Assembly: GCA_005888955.1 (NCBI GenBank)
Contig: VBCS01000129.1
Location: forward strand, 1-6,633
Length of the DNA stretch: 6,633 bases
Direction: 5' to 3'
Source of the DNA: Betaproteobacteria bacterium
GTDB lineage: Bacteria > Pseudomonadota > Gammaproteobacteria > Burkholderiales > Casimicrobiaceae
Part shown: in pieces, positions 1 through 5,394 of the stretch
Numbering within the stretch: position 1 is the first letter of the stretch
Layout: every line of letters begins with the position of its first letter
Position numbers and translations under genes: made by a program
Notes under the pieces: generated by a model
Databases searched by the model: none
The model's input: only the letters and a program-made list of their open reading frames with translations
What the model was told of the DNA's origin: nothing

Positions 1-20
1 ACCGCTCGGCGTGCCGGTTC

Positions 21-48
21 TTGCGAGCGGGGGAATTTGGTGCAAAAT
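21..48 (+). promoter_or_regulatory. Possible sigma70-type promoter for the CDF gene
   Basis: A TTGCGA hexamer (21-26, four of six matches to the -35 consensus) lies 16 bases before CAAAAT (43-48, four of six matches to -10). This would start transcription near base 55, about 23 bases before the chosen ATG. The 16-bp spacer is slightly short and matches of this quality arise by chance, so this is a weak call. The gene could equally be transcribed from upstream of the window. Confidence 0.3.
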
Positions 49-77
49 CGCGGTTGGTTCATCGCCCCCGATCCCAG

Positions 78-986
78 ATGGTCGCTCAGCACCGGCATTC
101 GCGCGCCGGCGCCGCGTCCGAGGCCCGCCGCGAGCGCGAGGTCGACGTCGTCGCGCACACGCATTCGCATTCGCCCTCGGGGTCGGACGCGTCGGCTCGG
201 CAGGCACTGACCCGCGCGCTGATTCTCACCGGCACCTTCGCGCTGGTCGAGGCCGCGGGCGGCTGGCTGGCCGGCTCGCTGGCGCTGCTCTCGGACGCGG
301 GGCACATGTTTACCGACACGGCGGCGCTCGGGCTCGCGCTGTTCGCGCAATGGATCGCGCGCCGTCCGCCGTCGCGCCGCGCCTCCTACGGCTACGCTGT
401 GGCCGGCGGCGCGGTGCTTGCCATCGCCTTCGTCGGTCTGGTCGTGAACCTGACATCGGCGTGGATGTTGGCGCGCGCAGGCGCTTCGCTCAATGCGCGG
501 AGCGCCCTGCTGCACGTTCTCTCCGATCTGCTGGGTTCGGTTGCGGCGATCATCGCCGGCGCGGTAATCGTATTCACCGGATGGACGCCTATCGATCCGA
601 TCCTGTCACTGGCGGTGTCGCTCCTGATCCTGCGCACGACGTGGCGGCTGCTGGCGCAATCGGCGGGCGTGCTGATGGAAGGCGTGCCGGCGCATCTGTC
701 GTACGAAGAGATCGGCCGTGCCCTGGCGCGGGTGCCCGGCATCGCGGCGATTCACGATCTGCATGTCTGGCACATGACCAGTGATCGCGCCGCGCTGTCT
801 GCGCACGTGCTGATCCGCGAGCCGTCCGAGTGGCCCCAAACGCTAGCGGCTGCCCAGCGCCTGCTCGCGGAGCGCTTCGGCATCGATCATGTCACGCTGC
901 AGCCAGACTGGCATACGCCCGCGCCCGGCAAGCGGGTGATTCCGGTGACGCCGGTATCGACCGAGGACAAACCGCACCTGCATTAG
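78..986 (+). CDS. CDF family cation (Zn2+/Cd2+/Co2+) efflux transporter, ZitB/CzcD type
   Basis: This 302-residue inner-membrane protein belongs to the cation diffusion facilitator family, which exports divalent metals, mainly zinc, in exchange for protons. Two HxxxD metal-site motifs are visible: H76-D80 in the predicted TM2 (context SDAGHMFTDT) and H146-D150 in TM5 (context LHVLSDLLGS). The His/Asp pairing is characteristic of zinc-preferring ZitB/CzcD members. A histidine-bearing N-terminus (HTHSH, residues 27-31) could bind metal. Six hydrophobic segments span about residues 47-210, followed by a cytoplasmic domain containing IHDLHVWHMTSD, the usual C-terminal CDF signature. I chose ATG 78 because it is the first ATG in frame; a TTG at 21 would add 19 residues unlike the family. 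No clear Shine-Dalgarno precedes it. The gene ends 10 bp before the convergent corA stop. Exact metal specificity is inferred. Confidence 0.93.
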   Translation: MVAQHRHSRAGAASEARREREVDVVAHTHSHSPSGSDASARQALTRALILTGTFALVEAAGGWLAGSLALLSDAGHMFTDTAALGLALFAQWIARRPPSRRASYGYAVAGGAVLAIAFVGLVVNLTSAWMLARAGASLNARSALLHVLSDLLGSVAAIIAGAVIVFTGWTPIDPILSLAVSLLILRTTWRLLAQSAGVLMEGVPAHLSYEEIGRALARVPGIAAIHDLHVWHMTSDRAALSAHVLIREPSEWPQTLAAAQRLLAERFGIDHVTLQPDWHTPAPGKRVIPVTPVSTEDKPHLH

Positions 987-996
987 GTTCCCTCGA

Positions 997-1962
997 TCAC
1001 AGCCAGCGGATCTTCTTGAACCAGACGTAGAGGGCGATGTCGATCGCGATCATCGCGGCCATGGCCACTGGATACCCGTAAGCCCAGTCGTATTCCGGTA
1101 TGTTTTTGAAATTCATGCCGTAGATCCCGGCGATCAAGGTCGGGATGGCAATGATTGCCGCCCAGCCGGCGAGCTTCTTGGTGACCTCCGTCTCGTTCAG
1201 GTTGATCATGCCGAGGTTGACCTGGATCGCCGTCGTCTGCATGTCGCGGATGCCTTCGATCGAGGCGTGCAGACGCTGCAGGTGATCGAACACGTCGCGG
1301 AAATATTCGCGCATGCCCGCGCAGACTTGCGGCACGCGTCCGCCGTAGAGGTTGCCGACCGCTTCCATCAGCGGATCGACCGCGTGCTTGAGCGTCATCA
1401 ACTTCTGCTTCAGGGCGTAGAGTCCCTCGATGTTCGAGCGGGCGGCGTTCTTGACCAAAATCTGTTCCTCGATCCGTTCCAATGCGGACTCGAGCGCGTC
1501 GAGCACTGGAAAATAGCGATCGACCACGGCGTCCATCAGCGCGTAGAGGACATATCCCGAGCCGTTCTTCAATAGCTGCGGCTCGCGCTCGCAGCGGGCG
1601 CGGACTTCCTGGAATCCTTTCTCGGTGTGCCGGCGAATCGAAAGGATGTAATTGGGACCGACGAAGATGTCGACCTCGCCGACGTGAAGATCGTCATCTT
1701 TGAGCTCGATCGTCTGCACGACCGCGAAGAGCGAATCGCCGTATTCTTCGATCTTGGGCCGCTGGTGGCCGTGGCGCGCGTCCTCGACGGCGAGCTCGTG
1801 CAAGCCGAACTCCTGGCGCATCTCTTCCAGCTCCGAGGGCTCCGGATCTTTCAGGCCGACCCACACGAAACAGTTCGGCCGCTCGAGGTACTCGCTGATG
1901 TCCTCCTTGGGGATGTCGGCGAGCTTGCGGCCCTCGGTATAGGCGACACAGTTGACGAGCAT
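997..1962 (-). CDS. corA: CorA-type magnesium/cobalt transport protein
   Basis: This 321-residue protein of the CorA (2-TM-GxN) family forms a homopentameric inner-membrane channel that takes up Mg2+ and can carry Co2+ and Ni2+. The large N-terminal cytoplasmic domain (about residues 1-260) includes the charged helical stretch ending in NLGMINLNETEVTKKLAGWA. TM1 (about 262-281) ends in the diagnostic YGMN selectivity motif (GMN at 282-284). A short periplasmic loop with PEYDWAYGYP follows, then TM2 (about 297-316) and a basic C-terminus KKIRWL, all typical of the family. Length is normal. The frame is open 19 codons further upstream, but ATG at 1960-1962 is preferred because GGAG (1970-1973) lies seven bases before it and the best promoter lies inside the longer reading frame. 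It is divergent from the MFS gene and convergent with the CDF exporter, so metal import and export genes are adjacent but separately transcribed. Confidence 0.95.
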   Translation of the reverse strand: MLVNCVAYTEGRKLADIPKEDISEYLERPNCFVWVGLKDPEPSELEEMRQEFGLHELAVEDARHGHQRPKIEEYGDSLFAVVQTIELKDDDLHVGEVDIFVGPNYILSIRRHTEKGFQEVRARCEREPQLLKNGSGYVLYALMDAVVDRYFPVLDALESALERIEEQILVKNAARSNIEGLYALKQKLMTLKHAVDPLMEAVGNLYGGRVPQVCAGMREYFRDVFDHLQRLHASIEGIRDMQTTAIQVNLGMINLNETEVTKKLAGWAAIIAIPTLIAGIYGMNFKNIPEYDWAYGYPVAMAAMIAIDIALYVWFKKIRWL

Positions 1963-1989
1963 GGTGAATCTCCGCAACGCTGTGGCGCG

Positions 1990-2019
1990 ATCATAGCGGC
2001 CACCGTCCTGCGCTGCCAC
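1990..2019 (-). promoter_or_regulatory. Predicted corA promoter
   Basis: On the minus strand a TATGAT hexamer (1990-1995, five of six matches to the -10 consensus) lies 18 bases downstream of GTGGCA (2014-2019, four of six matches to -35). The predicted start is near 1983, giving a leader of about 21 nt that contains the GGAG ribosome-binding site (1970-1973). A leader this short leaves no room for a magnesium riboswitch. Confidence 0.55.
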
Positions 2020-2048
2020 CTCGAGTTGCGGAGAGTGGTGGCGGTGTG

Positions 2049-2057
2049 TGCTAGACT
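2049..2057 (+). promoter_or_regulatory. Predicted extended -10 promoter of the MFS gene
   Basis: TG-C-TAGACT (2049-2057) fits an extended -10 element: a TGn triplet followed by a hexamer with four of six matches. A TTGCGG at 2026-2031 is a possible -35, but its 20-bp spacing is long; extended -10 promoters often tolerate a weak -35. Transcription would start near 2064, inside the palindrome at 2060-2080, leaving a leader of about 54 nt before ATG 2118. Confidence 0.45.
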
Positions 2058-2059
2058 CA

Positions 2060-2080
2060 TAACTGACTCGTGGTCAGTTA
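2060..2080. promoter_or_regulatory. Operator-like perfect palindrome (8+8 bp, 5-bp spacer)
   Basis: The arms TAACTGAC (2060-2067) and GTCAGTTA (2073-2080) are exact reverse complements around the 5-bp spacer TCGTG. The site begins three bases after the predicted -10 hexamer and covers the predicted transcription start of the MFS gene, the position expected for a repressor that blocks RNA polymerase. Size, symmetry and the CTGAC/GTCAG core resemble operators of TetR-family repressors controlling efflux pumps. That family assignment is inference, and no regulator gene lies in the window. It is about 98 bp from the corA start and 65 bp behind the predicted corA -10, so effects on corA are less likely. 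Confidence 0.6.
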
Positions 2081-2117
2081 ATCCCGCCGCCAGCCGCGGC
2101 CGCCATCTGCATCTCCG

Positions 2118-3359
2118 ATGCCCGCGCCGCTTTCGCACCCCGCCCGCGCCCCGCATGAGCTGTCACTGCTGCTCACGCTCGCCACCGTCCAGTTCACGCA
2201 CATTGTCGATTTCATGGTCATCATGCCCCTGGGGCCGCAATTCATGCGGCTGTTCGACATGGGCCCGCGTGAATTCGGTTTGTTGATCTCATCGTATACG
2301 TTCGCCGCGGCGGTTTCCGGCTTCGTTGCTGCGTTCTGGATCGATCGCTTCGATCGCAAGCGTGCGCTGCTCGCGCTTTACGCCGGCTTCATCGTCGCGA
2401 CCGCTCTTTGCGGGCTCGCGCCGACGTATGGATTGCTGGTGGCGACGCGCGTCGGCGCGGGACTGTTCGGCGGCGTAATGAGCGGGCTCGTATTCACGAT
2501 CATCGCCGATCTCGTCCCGTACGGGCGGCGAGCGCGGGCGACCGCTCTGGTCGCCACTTCGTTTTCGCTGGCGGCTGTCGCCGGTGTGCCGCTGGCGCTC
2601 TGGCTTGCCGCGCGGTGGGGCTGGCGTACGCCATTTCTCGTCCTGGCCGGTTTTTCGCTGCTCGTGGCGCTGGGCGCCGCGCGGCTCATGCCGCCGCTCT
2701 CGGCGCATCTCGCCGGCGCCCGGCGTCGCGGGCCGCTGGGACAACTTTTGGTCATCTTCGGCGAGCACAATCACTTGCGCGCCTTCGCGTTCATGATCGC
2801 CCTGATGTTCGCCGGCTTTTCGGTCATTCCCTTCATCGCGCCGACGATGGTCGCCAACGTCGGGATGGCCGAAAGCGAGCTGCCGCTGCTGTATTTCTGC
2901 GGCGGGCTCGCGACGCTCGCTACCGCGCAGCTCATCGGCTTCCTCGCCGATCGTTACGGCAAGCAGCGCCTGTTTACCATCGTTGCGTTGGCGTCGATTG
3001 CGCCCATTCTCATCATCACACATCTGCCGCGCCTGCCGCTCGCAGCAGCGGTTGCGTGGTCGGTGCTGTTCTTCGTATTCGTGGCCGGCCGCTTCGGGCC
3101 GGCGATGGCGATCGTTTCGAGCAGCGCCGAGCCCCGCTTGCGGGGCAGCTTCATGAGCTTCAATGCTTCGGTGCAGATGATCGGCTCGGCGCTGGCTTCG
3201 CTTTGCGCCGGGCTGATCGTCAGCCGCGGTCCGGACGGCACGTTGCTCCACTTCGGTGCCGTGGGCTGGCTGGCCGCCGGCTGCACCCTGCTGTGCGTTC
3301 TGCTCGCGCGCGGGATCCGCGTCGTCCCCGACGCCTTGCCGCAGCGCGCTCTCGATTAG
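2118..3359 (+). CDS. MFS permease, DHA1/AraJ-like drug:H+ antiporter type
   Basis: This 413-residue major facilitator superfamily protein probably has 12 transmembrane helices, in two halves joined by a basic loop around residues 197-210 (AGARRRG). MFS motif A lies between TM2 and TM3 (residues 68-82, reading GFVAAFWIDRFDRKR, with Asp in place of the usual second glycine). A TM4 signature RVGAGLFGG follows, and a motif C-like VAGVPLALWLAARWGWRTPF in the TM5 region is the segment typical of antiporters. A second motif A-like FLADRYGKQR lies in the C-terminal half. Family knowledge suggests proton-driven efflux of a small molecule, but the substrate cannot be read from sequence. ATG 2118 gives a short hydrophilic N-terminus before TM1; no strong Shine-Dalgarno is visible. 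The upstream operator suggests inducible expression. pncB starts 91 bp downstream on the same strand, so co-transcription is possible, and a nicotinate-related substrate is a speculative alternative. Confidence 0.9.
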   Translation: MPAPLSHPARAPHELSLLLTLATVQFTHIVDFMVIMPLGPQFMRLFDMGPREFGLLISSYTFAAAVSGFVAAFWIDRFDRKRALLALYAGFIVATALCGLAPTYGLLVATRVGAGLFGGVMSGLVFTIIADLVPYGRRARATALVATSFSLAAVAGVPLALWLAARWGWRTPFLVLAGFSLLVALGAARLMPPLSAHLAGARRRGPLGQLLVIFGEHNHLRAFAFMIALMFAGFSVIPFIAPTMVANVGMAESELPLLYFCGGLATLATAQLIGFLADRYGKQRLFTIVALASIAPILIITHLPRLPLAAAVAWSVLFFVFVAGRFGPAMAIVSSSAEPRLRGSFMSFNASVQMIGSALASLCAGLIVSRGPDGTLLHFGAVGWLAAGCTLLCVLLARGIRVVPDALPQRALD

Positions 3360-3450
3360 GTTCCCTAGCTTGCTAGACGGCTGGCCGCGTATGGCACCTC
3401 TCGCGTAACATGGCAACCCCGACCGATCGCTGCCTCACGTTGCCTTCCGC

Positions 3451-4659
3451 ATGATCATCGAGTCGCTCCTCGATACCGATCTGTACAAGTTCACCATGAT
3501 GCAGGTCGTGCTGCATCATTTTCCGGCCGCGGAGGTCGAGTACCGCTTCAAGTGCCGCAGCTCCGGCGTCGATCTGACTCCTTACATCGGCCAGATCGAG
3601 CGCGAGATCACCGCGTTGTGCGCGCTGCGGTTCAGTCGGCGCGAGCTCGATTACCTGCGCTCGTGGCGCTTCCTGAAAAGCGACTTCGTCGATTTGCTCG
3701 GGCTCTTCAAGCTGGACGAGCGCTTCATCACGGTCAGGCCGTCGGCGGCCGCGCCGGGCGAGATCGACATCTGGATCAAGGGACCTTGGCTGCACACGAT
3801 TCTGTTCGAGGTTCCGGTGCTCTCGATCATCAGTGAGCTCTATTTCCGCAACACGCAGCCACAGCCGGAGTTCGACGAGGGTCGCCGGCGGCTCGCCGCC
3901 AAGGTCGAGCAGATCAACGCCGTGCCGGACCCCGCGTTTCGCATCGCCGATTACGGCACGCGGCGGAGGTTTTCGGGCCGGTGGCAGGAGGAGGTGCTGC
4001 TCACGCTCAAGGACGGCATCGGGCCCAAGTTCGACGGGACCAGCAACGTCTACTTCGCGCTCCAGCACGGGCTGACGCCGCTGGGAACGATGGCGCACGA
4101 ATACCTGCAGGCGTGCCAGGCGGTCGGACCGCGCTTGCGCGATTCGCAAGTGTTCGCATTCAACACCTGGGCGCGCGAGTACCGGGGCGATCTGGGCATC
4201 GCGCTCTCCGACGTGTGCGGCATGGACGCGTTCCTGCGCGACTTCGACCTCTTCTTCTGCAAGCTGTTCGACGGCGTGCGCCACGACTCGGGCGACCCGT
4301 TCGAGTGGGGAGAGAAGTTGATCGCGCATTACCAGAAGATGCGCATCGATCCGCGCACCAAGGTGATGGTGTTCTCCGACTCGCTCAACGTGCCGCTGGC
4401 GATCCGCCTGTTCGACTACTACAAGGGCCGCAGCCAGACCGCGTTCGGCATCGGCACGAACCTCACCAACGATCTCGGCTACGACGCGCTGCAGATTGTC
4501 ATCAAGATGACCCGCTGCAACGGCCAGCCCGTGGCGAAGATCAGCGACGAGCCATCGAAGTCGATGGACTACGATCCGGCCTACGTGGCGTACCTGCGCG
4601 AAGTGTTCGAGGTGCCCGTGCCCGCCCCGCGCGAAACCGAGAGTCTCGACGCGGGCTAA
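3451..4659 (+). CDS. pncB: Nicotinate phosphoribosyltransferase
   Basis: This 402-residue cytoplasmic enzyme converts nicotinate and PRPP, with ATP hydrolysis, to nicotinate mononucleotide, the first step of NAD salvage from nicotinic acid (Preiss-Handler pathway). The N-terminal signature LLDTDLYKFTMMQ (residues 6-18) and YRFKCR (31-36) are typical. GTMAHEYLQA places His216 where the enterobacterial enzyme carries its ATP-phosphorylated histidine. HDSGDPFEWGEK (278-289), VFSDSLN (S309, D310) and FGIGTNLTND (332-341) form the phosphoribosyl and product-binding part of the type II PRTase barrel. The length matches the roughly 400-residue PncB group, so the gene looks intact. ATG 3451 starts exactly at the family N-terminus, although no clear Shine-Dalgarno is present. 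I see no convincing promoter in the 91 bp after the MFS gene; TAACAT at 3406-3411 is only a weak -10. It converges on a macro-domain gene across a REP pair. Confidence 0.96.
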   Translation: MIIESLLDTDLYKFTMMQVVLHHFPAAEVEYRFKCRSSGVDLTPYIGQIEREITALCALRFSRRELDYLRSWRFLKSDFVDLLGLFKLDERFITVRPSAAAPGEIDIWIKGPWLHTILFEVPVLSIISELYFRNTQPQPEFDEGRRRLAAKVEQINAVPDPAFRIADYGTRRRFSGRWQEEVLLTLKDGIGPKFDGTSNVYFALQHGLTPLGTMAHEYLQACQAVGPRLRDSQVFAFNTWAREYRGDLGIALSDVCGMDAFLRDFDLFFCKLFDGVRHDSGDPFEWGEKLIAHYQKMRIDPRTKVMVFSDSLNVPLAIRLFDYYKGRSQTAFGIGTNLTNDLGYDALQIVIKMTRCNGQPVAKISDEPSKSMDYDPAYVAYLREVFEVPVPAPRETESLDAG

Positions 4660-4674
4660 AGGATCGGCGCGGCT

Positions 4675-4739
4675 GTAGGGCCGAATTTATTCGGCCGCGG
4701 CGCGGCATCGATGGGCGCGTGCGAATTAGTCGCACCTAC
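4675..4739. repeat. Inverted pair of GTAG-headed REP hairpins (BIME-like)
   Basis: Unit 1 (4675-4696, + strand) is GTAG followed directly by GGCCGA, a 6-nt loop and TCGGCC; the inner bases can extend pairing to 8 bp (GGCCGAAT with ATTCGGCC). Unit 2 (4719-4739, read on the minus strand) is GTAG followed by GTGCGA, a 5-nt loop and TCGCAC. The units share the head, a six-pair stem with an inner CGA/TCG, and an AT-rich loop. They point at each other across a 22-nt spacer, with heads outward. This is the architecture of REP sequences mobilised by REP-associated tyrosine transposases (RAYTs, TnpA-REP). It fills most of the 76-bp gap between convergent pncB and the macro gene, and unit 2 overlaps the macro gene's last codons. 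The hairpins could also stop or stabilise the two transcripts; neither is followed by a T tract. An 8-bp direct repeat GGCGCGGC (4666-4673, 4699-4706) flanks unit 1. Confidence 0.8.
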
Positions 4740-5248
4740 GATGTTTCGGCGAGGACGCGGTCGTACGCAGCCAACACGTCGCGCTGCGCGCACGCAAACA
4801 GCACGCGATCCAGCGCATCGAGTCGCTCGAACCGTCGCACCGTGCCGATGGCGATCGGAATCGCCTCTTCCAGAGGATAACCGTAGGCGCCGCAGCTGAT
4901 CGCGGGAAACGCGATCGACTTGAGGCGATGGGCGAGCGCAAGCTCGAGCGAGCGCCGATAGCAGGAGGCGAGCAACTCGGGTTCTCCGCTGCGGCCGCCG
5001 TGCCACACCGGCCCGACGGTGTGGATCACGTGCCGCGCGGGCAAACGATACCCGCGCGTCATCTTCGCCTCGCCCGTCGCGCAGCCGCCAAGCGTTCGGC
5101 ATTCGGCGAGAAGCTCGGGACCTGCGGCACGATGGATCGCGCCGTCGACGCCGCCACCACCGAGCAGCGAGTTGTTCGCCGCGTTGACGATCGCATCGAC
5201 GTCGAGTTTGGTGATGTCGGTGTGGACAGCGAGAAGCGATGCGGCCAT
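4736..5248 (-). CDS. Macro-domain protein, YmdB-type O-acetyl-ADP-ribose deacetylase
   Basis: This is a single-domain, 170-residue cytoplasmic macro protein, close to E. coli YmdB in size. Family members hydrolyse O-acetyl-ADP-ribose or remove ADP-ribose from modified macromolecules; YmdB is also reported to inhibit RNase III. Visible motifs are DITKLDVDAIVNAAN (residues 11-25), then GGGGVDGAIHRAAG (30-43) with Asn25 and Asp35 at the YmdB active-site positions, HVIHTVGPVW in the middle, and the diphosphate-binding loop FPAISCGAYGYP. The usual GD before IT is TD here (Thr10). The frame is open to 5368, but ATG 5246-5248 is chosen because the protein then starts at the domain edge and a TACAAT -10 lies just before it; no Shine-Dalgarno is present. 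The TAG stop at 4736-4738 lies in the REP element, so the last residues may have been altered by its arrival. Next to pncB it may link NAD synthesis with ADP-ribose turnover, which is inference. Confidence 0.93.
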   Translation of the reverse strand: MAASLLAVHTDITKLDVDAIVNAANNSLLGGGGVDGAIHRAAGPELLAECRTLGGCATGEAKMTRGYRLPARHVIHTVGPVWHGGRSGEPELLASCYRRSLELALAHRLKSIAFPAISCGAYGYPLEEAIPIAIGTVRRFERLDALDRVLFACAQRDVLAAYDRVLAETS

Positions 5249-5254
5249 CGCTTC

Positions 5255-5260
5255 ATTGTA
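5255..5260 (-). promoter_or_regulatory. -10 element of the macro gene, predicted leaderless start
   Basis: TACAAT on the minus strand (five of six matches to TATAAT) is followed by GAAGCG and then the ATG of the macro gene. With the usual six bases between a -10 hexamer and +1, transcription would start at the A of ATG and give a leaderless mRNA. No recognisable -35 is found 16-18 bp upstream, which limits confidence. Confidence 0.45.
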
Positions 5261-5303
5261 GCCCGGGCTGAGCGCTCGCGATGCCCGGGAATGTGGTCCC
5301 GGG
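5260..5303. repeat. Palindrome cluster with three CCCGGG cores
   Basis: Three CCCGGG sites lie within 42 bp. The first is in the 10-bp palindrome AGCCCGGGCT (5260-5269), directly followed by GAGCGCTC (5270-5277). The other two form a hairpin of CCCGGGA (5284-5290), a 6-nt loop and TCCCGGG (5297-5303). An alternative pairing uses GGAAT (5288-5292) with ATTCC (5304-5308). The cluster lies between two divergent start codons, next to the predicted -10 of the macro gene, so it could be a shared operator or a dispersed palindromic repeat. There is no T tract and no transcript reading into it that would call for a terminator. Confidence 0.5.
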
Positions 5304-5382
5304 ATTCCACTCTGCCTGTTCTGAGCTCGTTCATGCCGGGCGACGACATGCGCCGCCGCTGTCGCCATGCGCCGCTTGGGGT

Positions 5383-5388
5383 TATAGT
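5383..5388 (+). promoter_or_regulatory. -10 element of the GspE-like gene, predicted leaderless start
   Basis: TATAGT (five of six matches to TATAAT) is followed by AGCGCG and then ATG 5395, so the expected transcription start coincides with the A of the start codon. A CTGTCG at 5359-5364 is a weak -35 (three of six matches, 18-bp spacer). No Shine-Dalgarno precedes the ATG, which agrees with leaderless translation. Confidence 0.45.
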
Positions 5389-5394
5389 AGCGCG

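Noticed and set aside
2..30. Inverted repeat CCGCTCG (2-8) with CGAGCGG (24-30) at the window edge
   Set aside because: The 7-bp arms enclose a 15-nt loop without a following T tract. It could end an upstream gene, but with no upstream sequence it cannot be supported.
982..993. 12-bp repeat ATTAGGTTCCCT at the 3' ends of the CDF (982-993) and MFS (3355-3366) genes
   Set aside because: It includes both stop codons and looked like a shared 3' element, but about one identical 12-mer pair is expected by chance in a window of this size and neither copy forms a hairpin.
1963..1982. Magnesium riboswitch upstream of corA
   Set aside because: The predicted leader is only about 21 nt, too short for an M-box or mgtA-like leader.
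1963..2019. Longer CorA with 19 extra N-terminal residues
   Set aside because: The best -10 element (1990-1995) lies inside this extension, and the internal ATG at 1962 has a good GGAG site and matches the family N-terminus.
2015..2042. GCCACC (2015-2020) and GGTGGC (2037-2042) in the corA/MFS spacer
   Set aside because: Six-base arms 16 nt apart are common by chance in GC-rich DNA, and the position does not fit a terminator or an obvious operator.
1627..2286. Long plus-strand open frame (219 codons) opposite corA
   Set aside because: It lies antisense to a clear corA gene, spans the corA promoter region and into the MFS gene, and its translation shows no recognisable family. It is a GC-rich shadow frame.
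3365..3376. Small inverted repeat CTAGC-TT-GCTAG after the MFS stop
   Set aside because: A five-base stem with a two-base loop and no T tract is too weak to be called a terminator or operator.
2289..3416. Long minus-strand open frame (375 codons) opposite the MFS gene
   Set aside because: The translation is rich in Arg, Gln, Glu and Asp with no domain pattern, as expected from the antisense of a hydrophobic membrane protein. The plus-strand MFS gene is certain.
3373..4329. Long minus-strand open frame (318 codons) opposite pncB
   Set aside because: It is the mirror of the strongly recognised pncB frame and has no domain signature of its own.
5249..5368. Forty-residue N-terminal extension of the macro protein
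   Set aside because: The extension covers the palindrome cluster and the predicted -10, is low in recognisable structure, and would precede the normal start of a single-domain macro protein.
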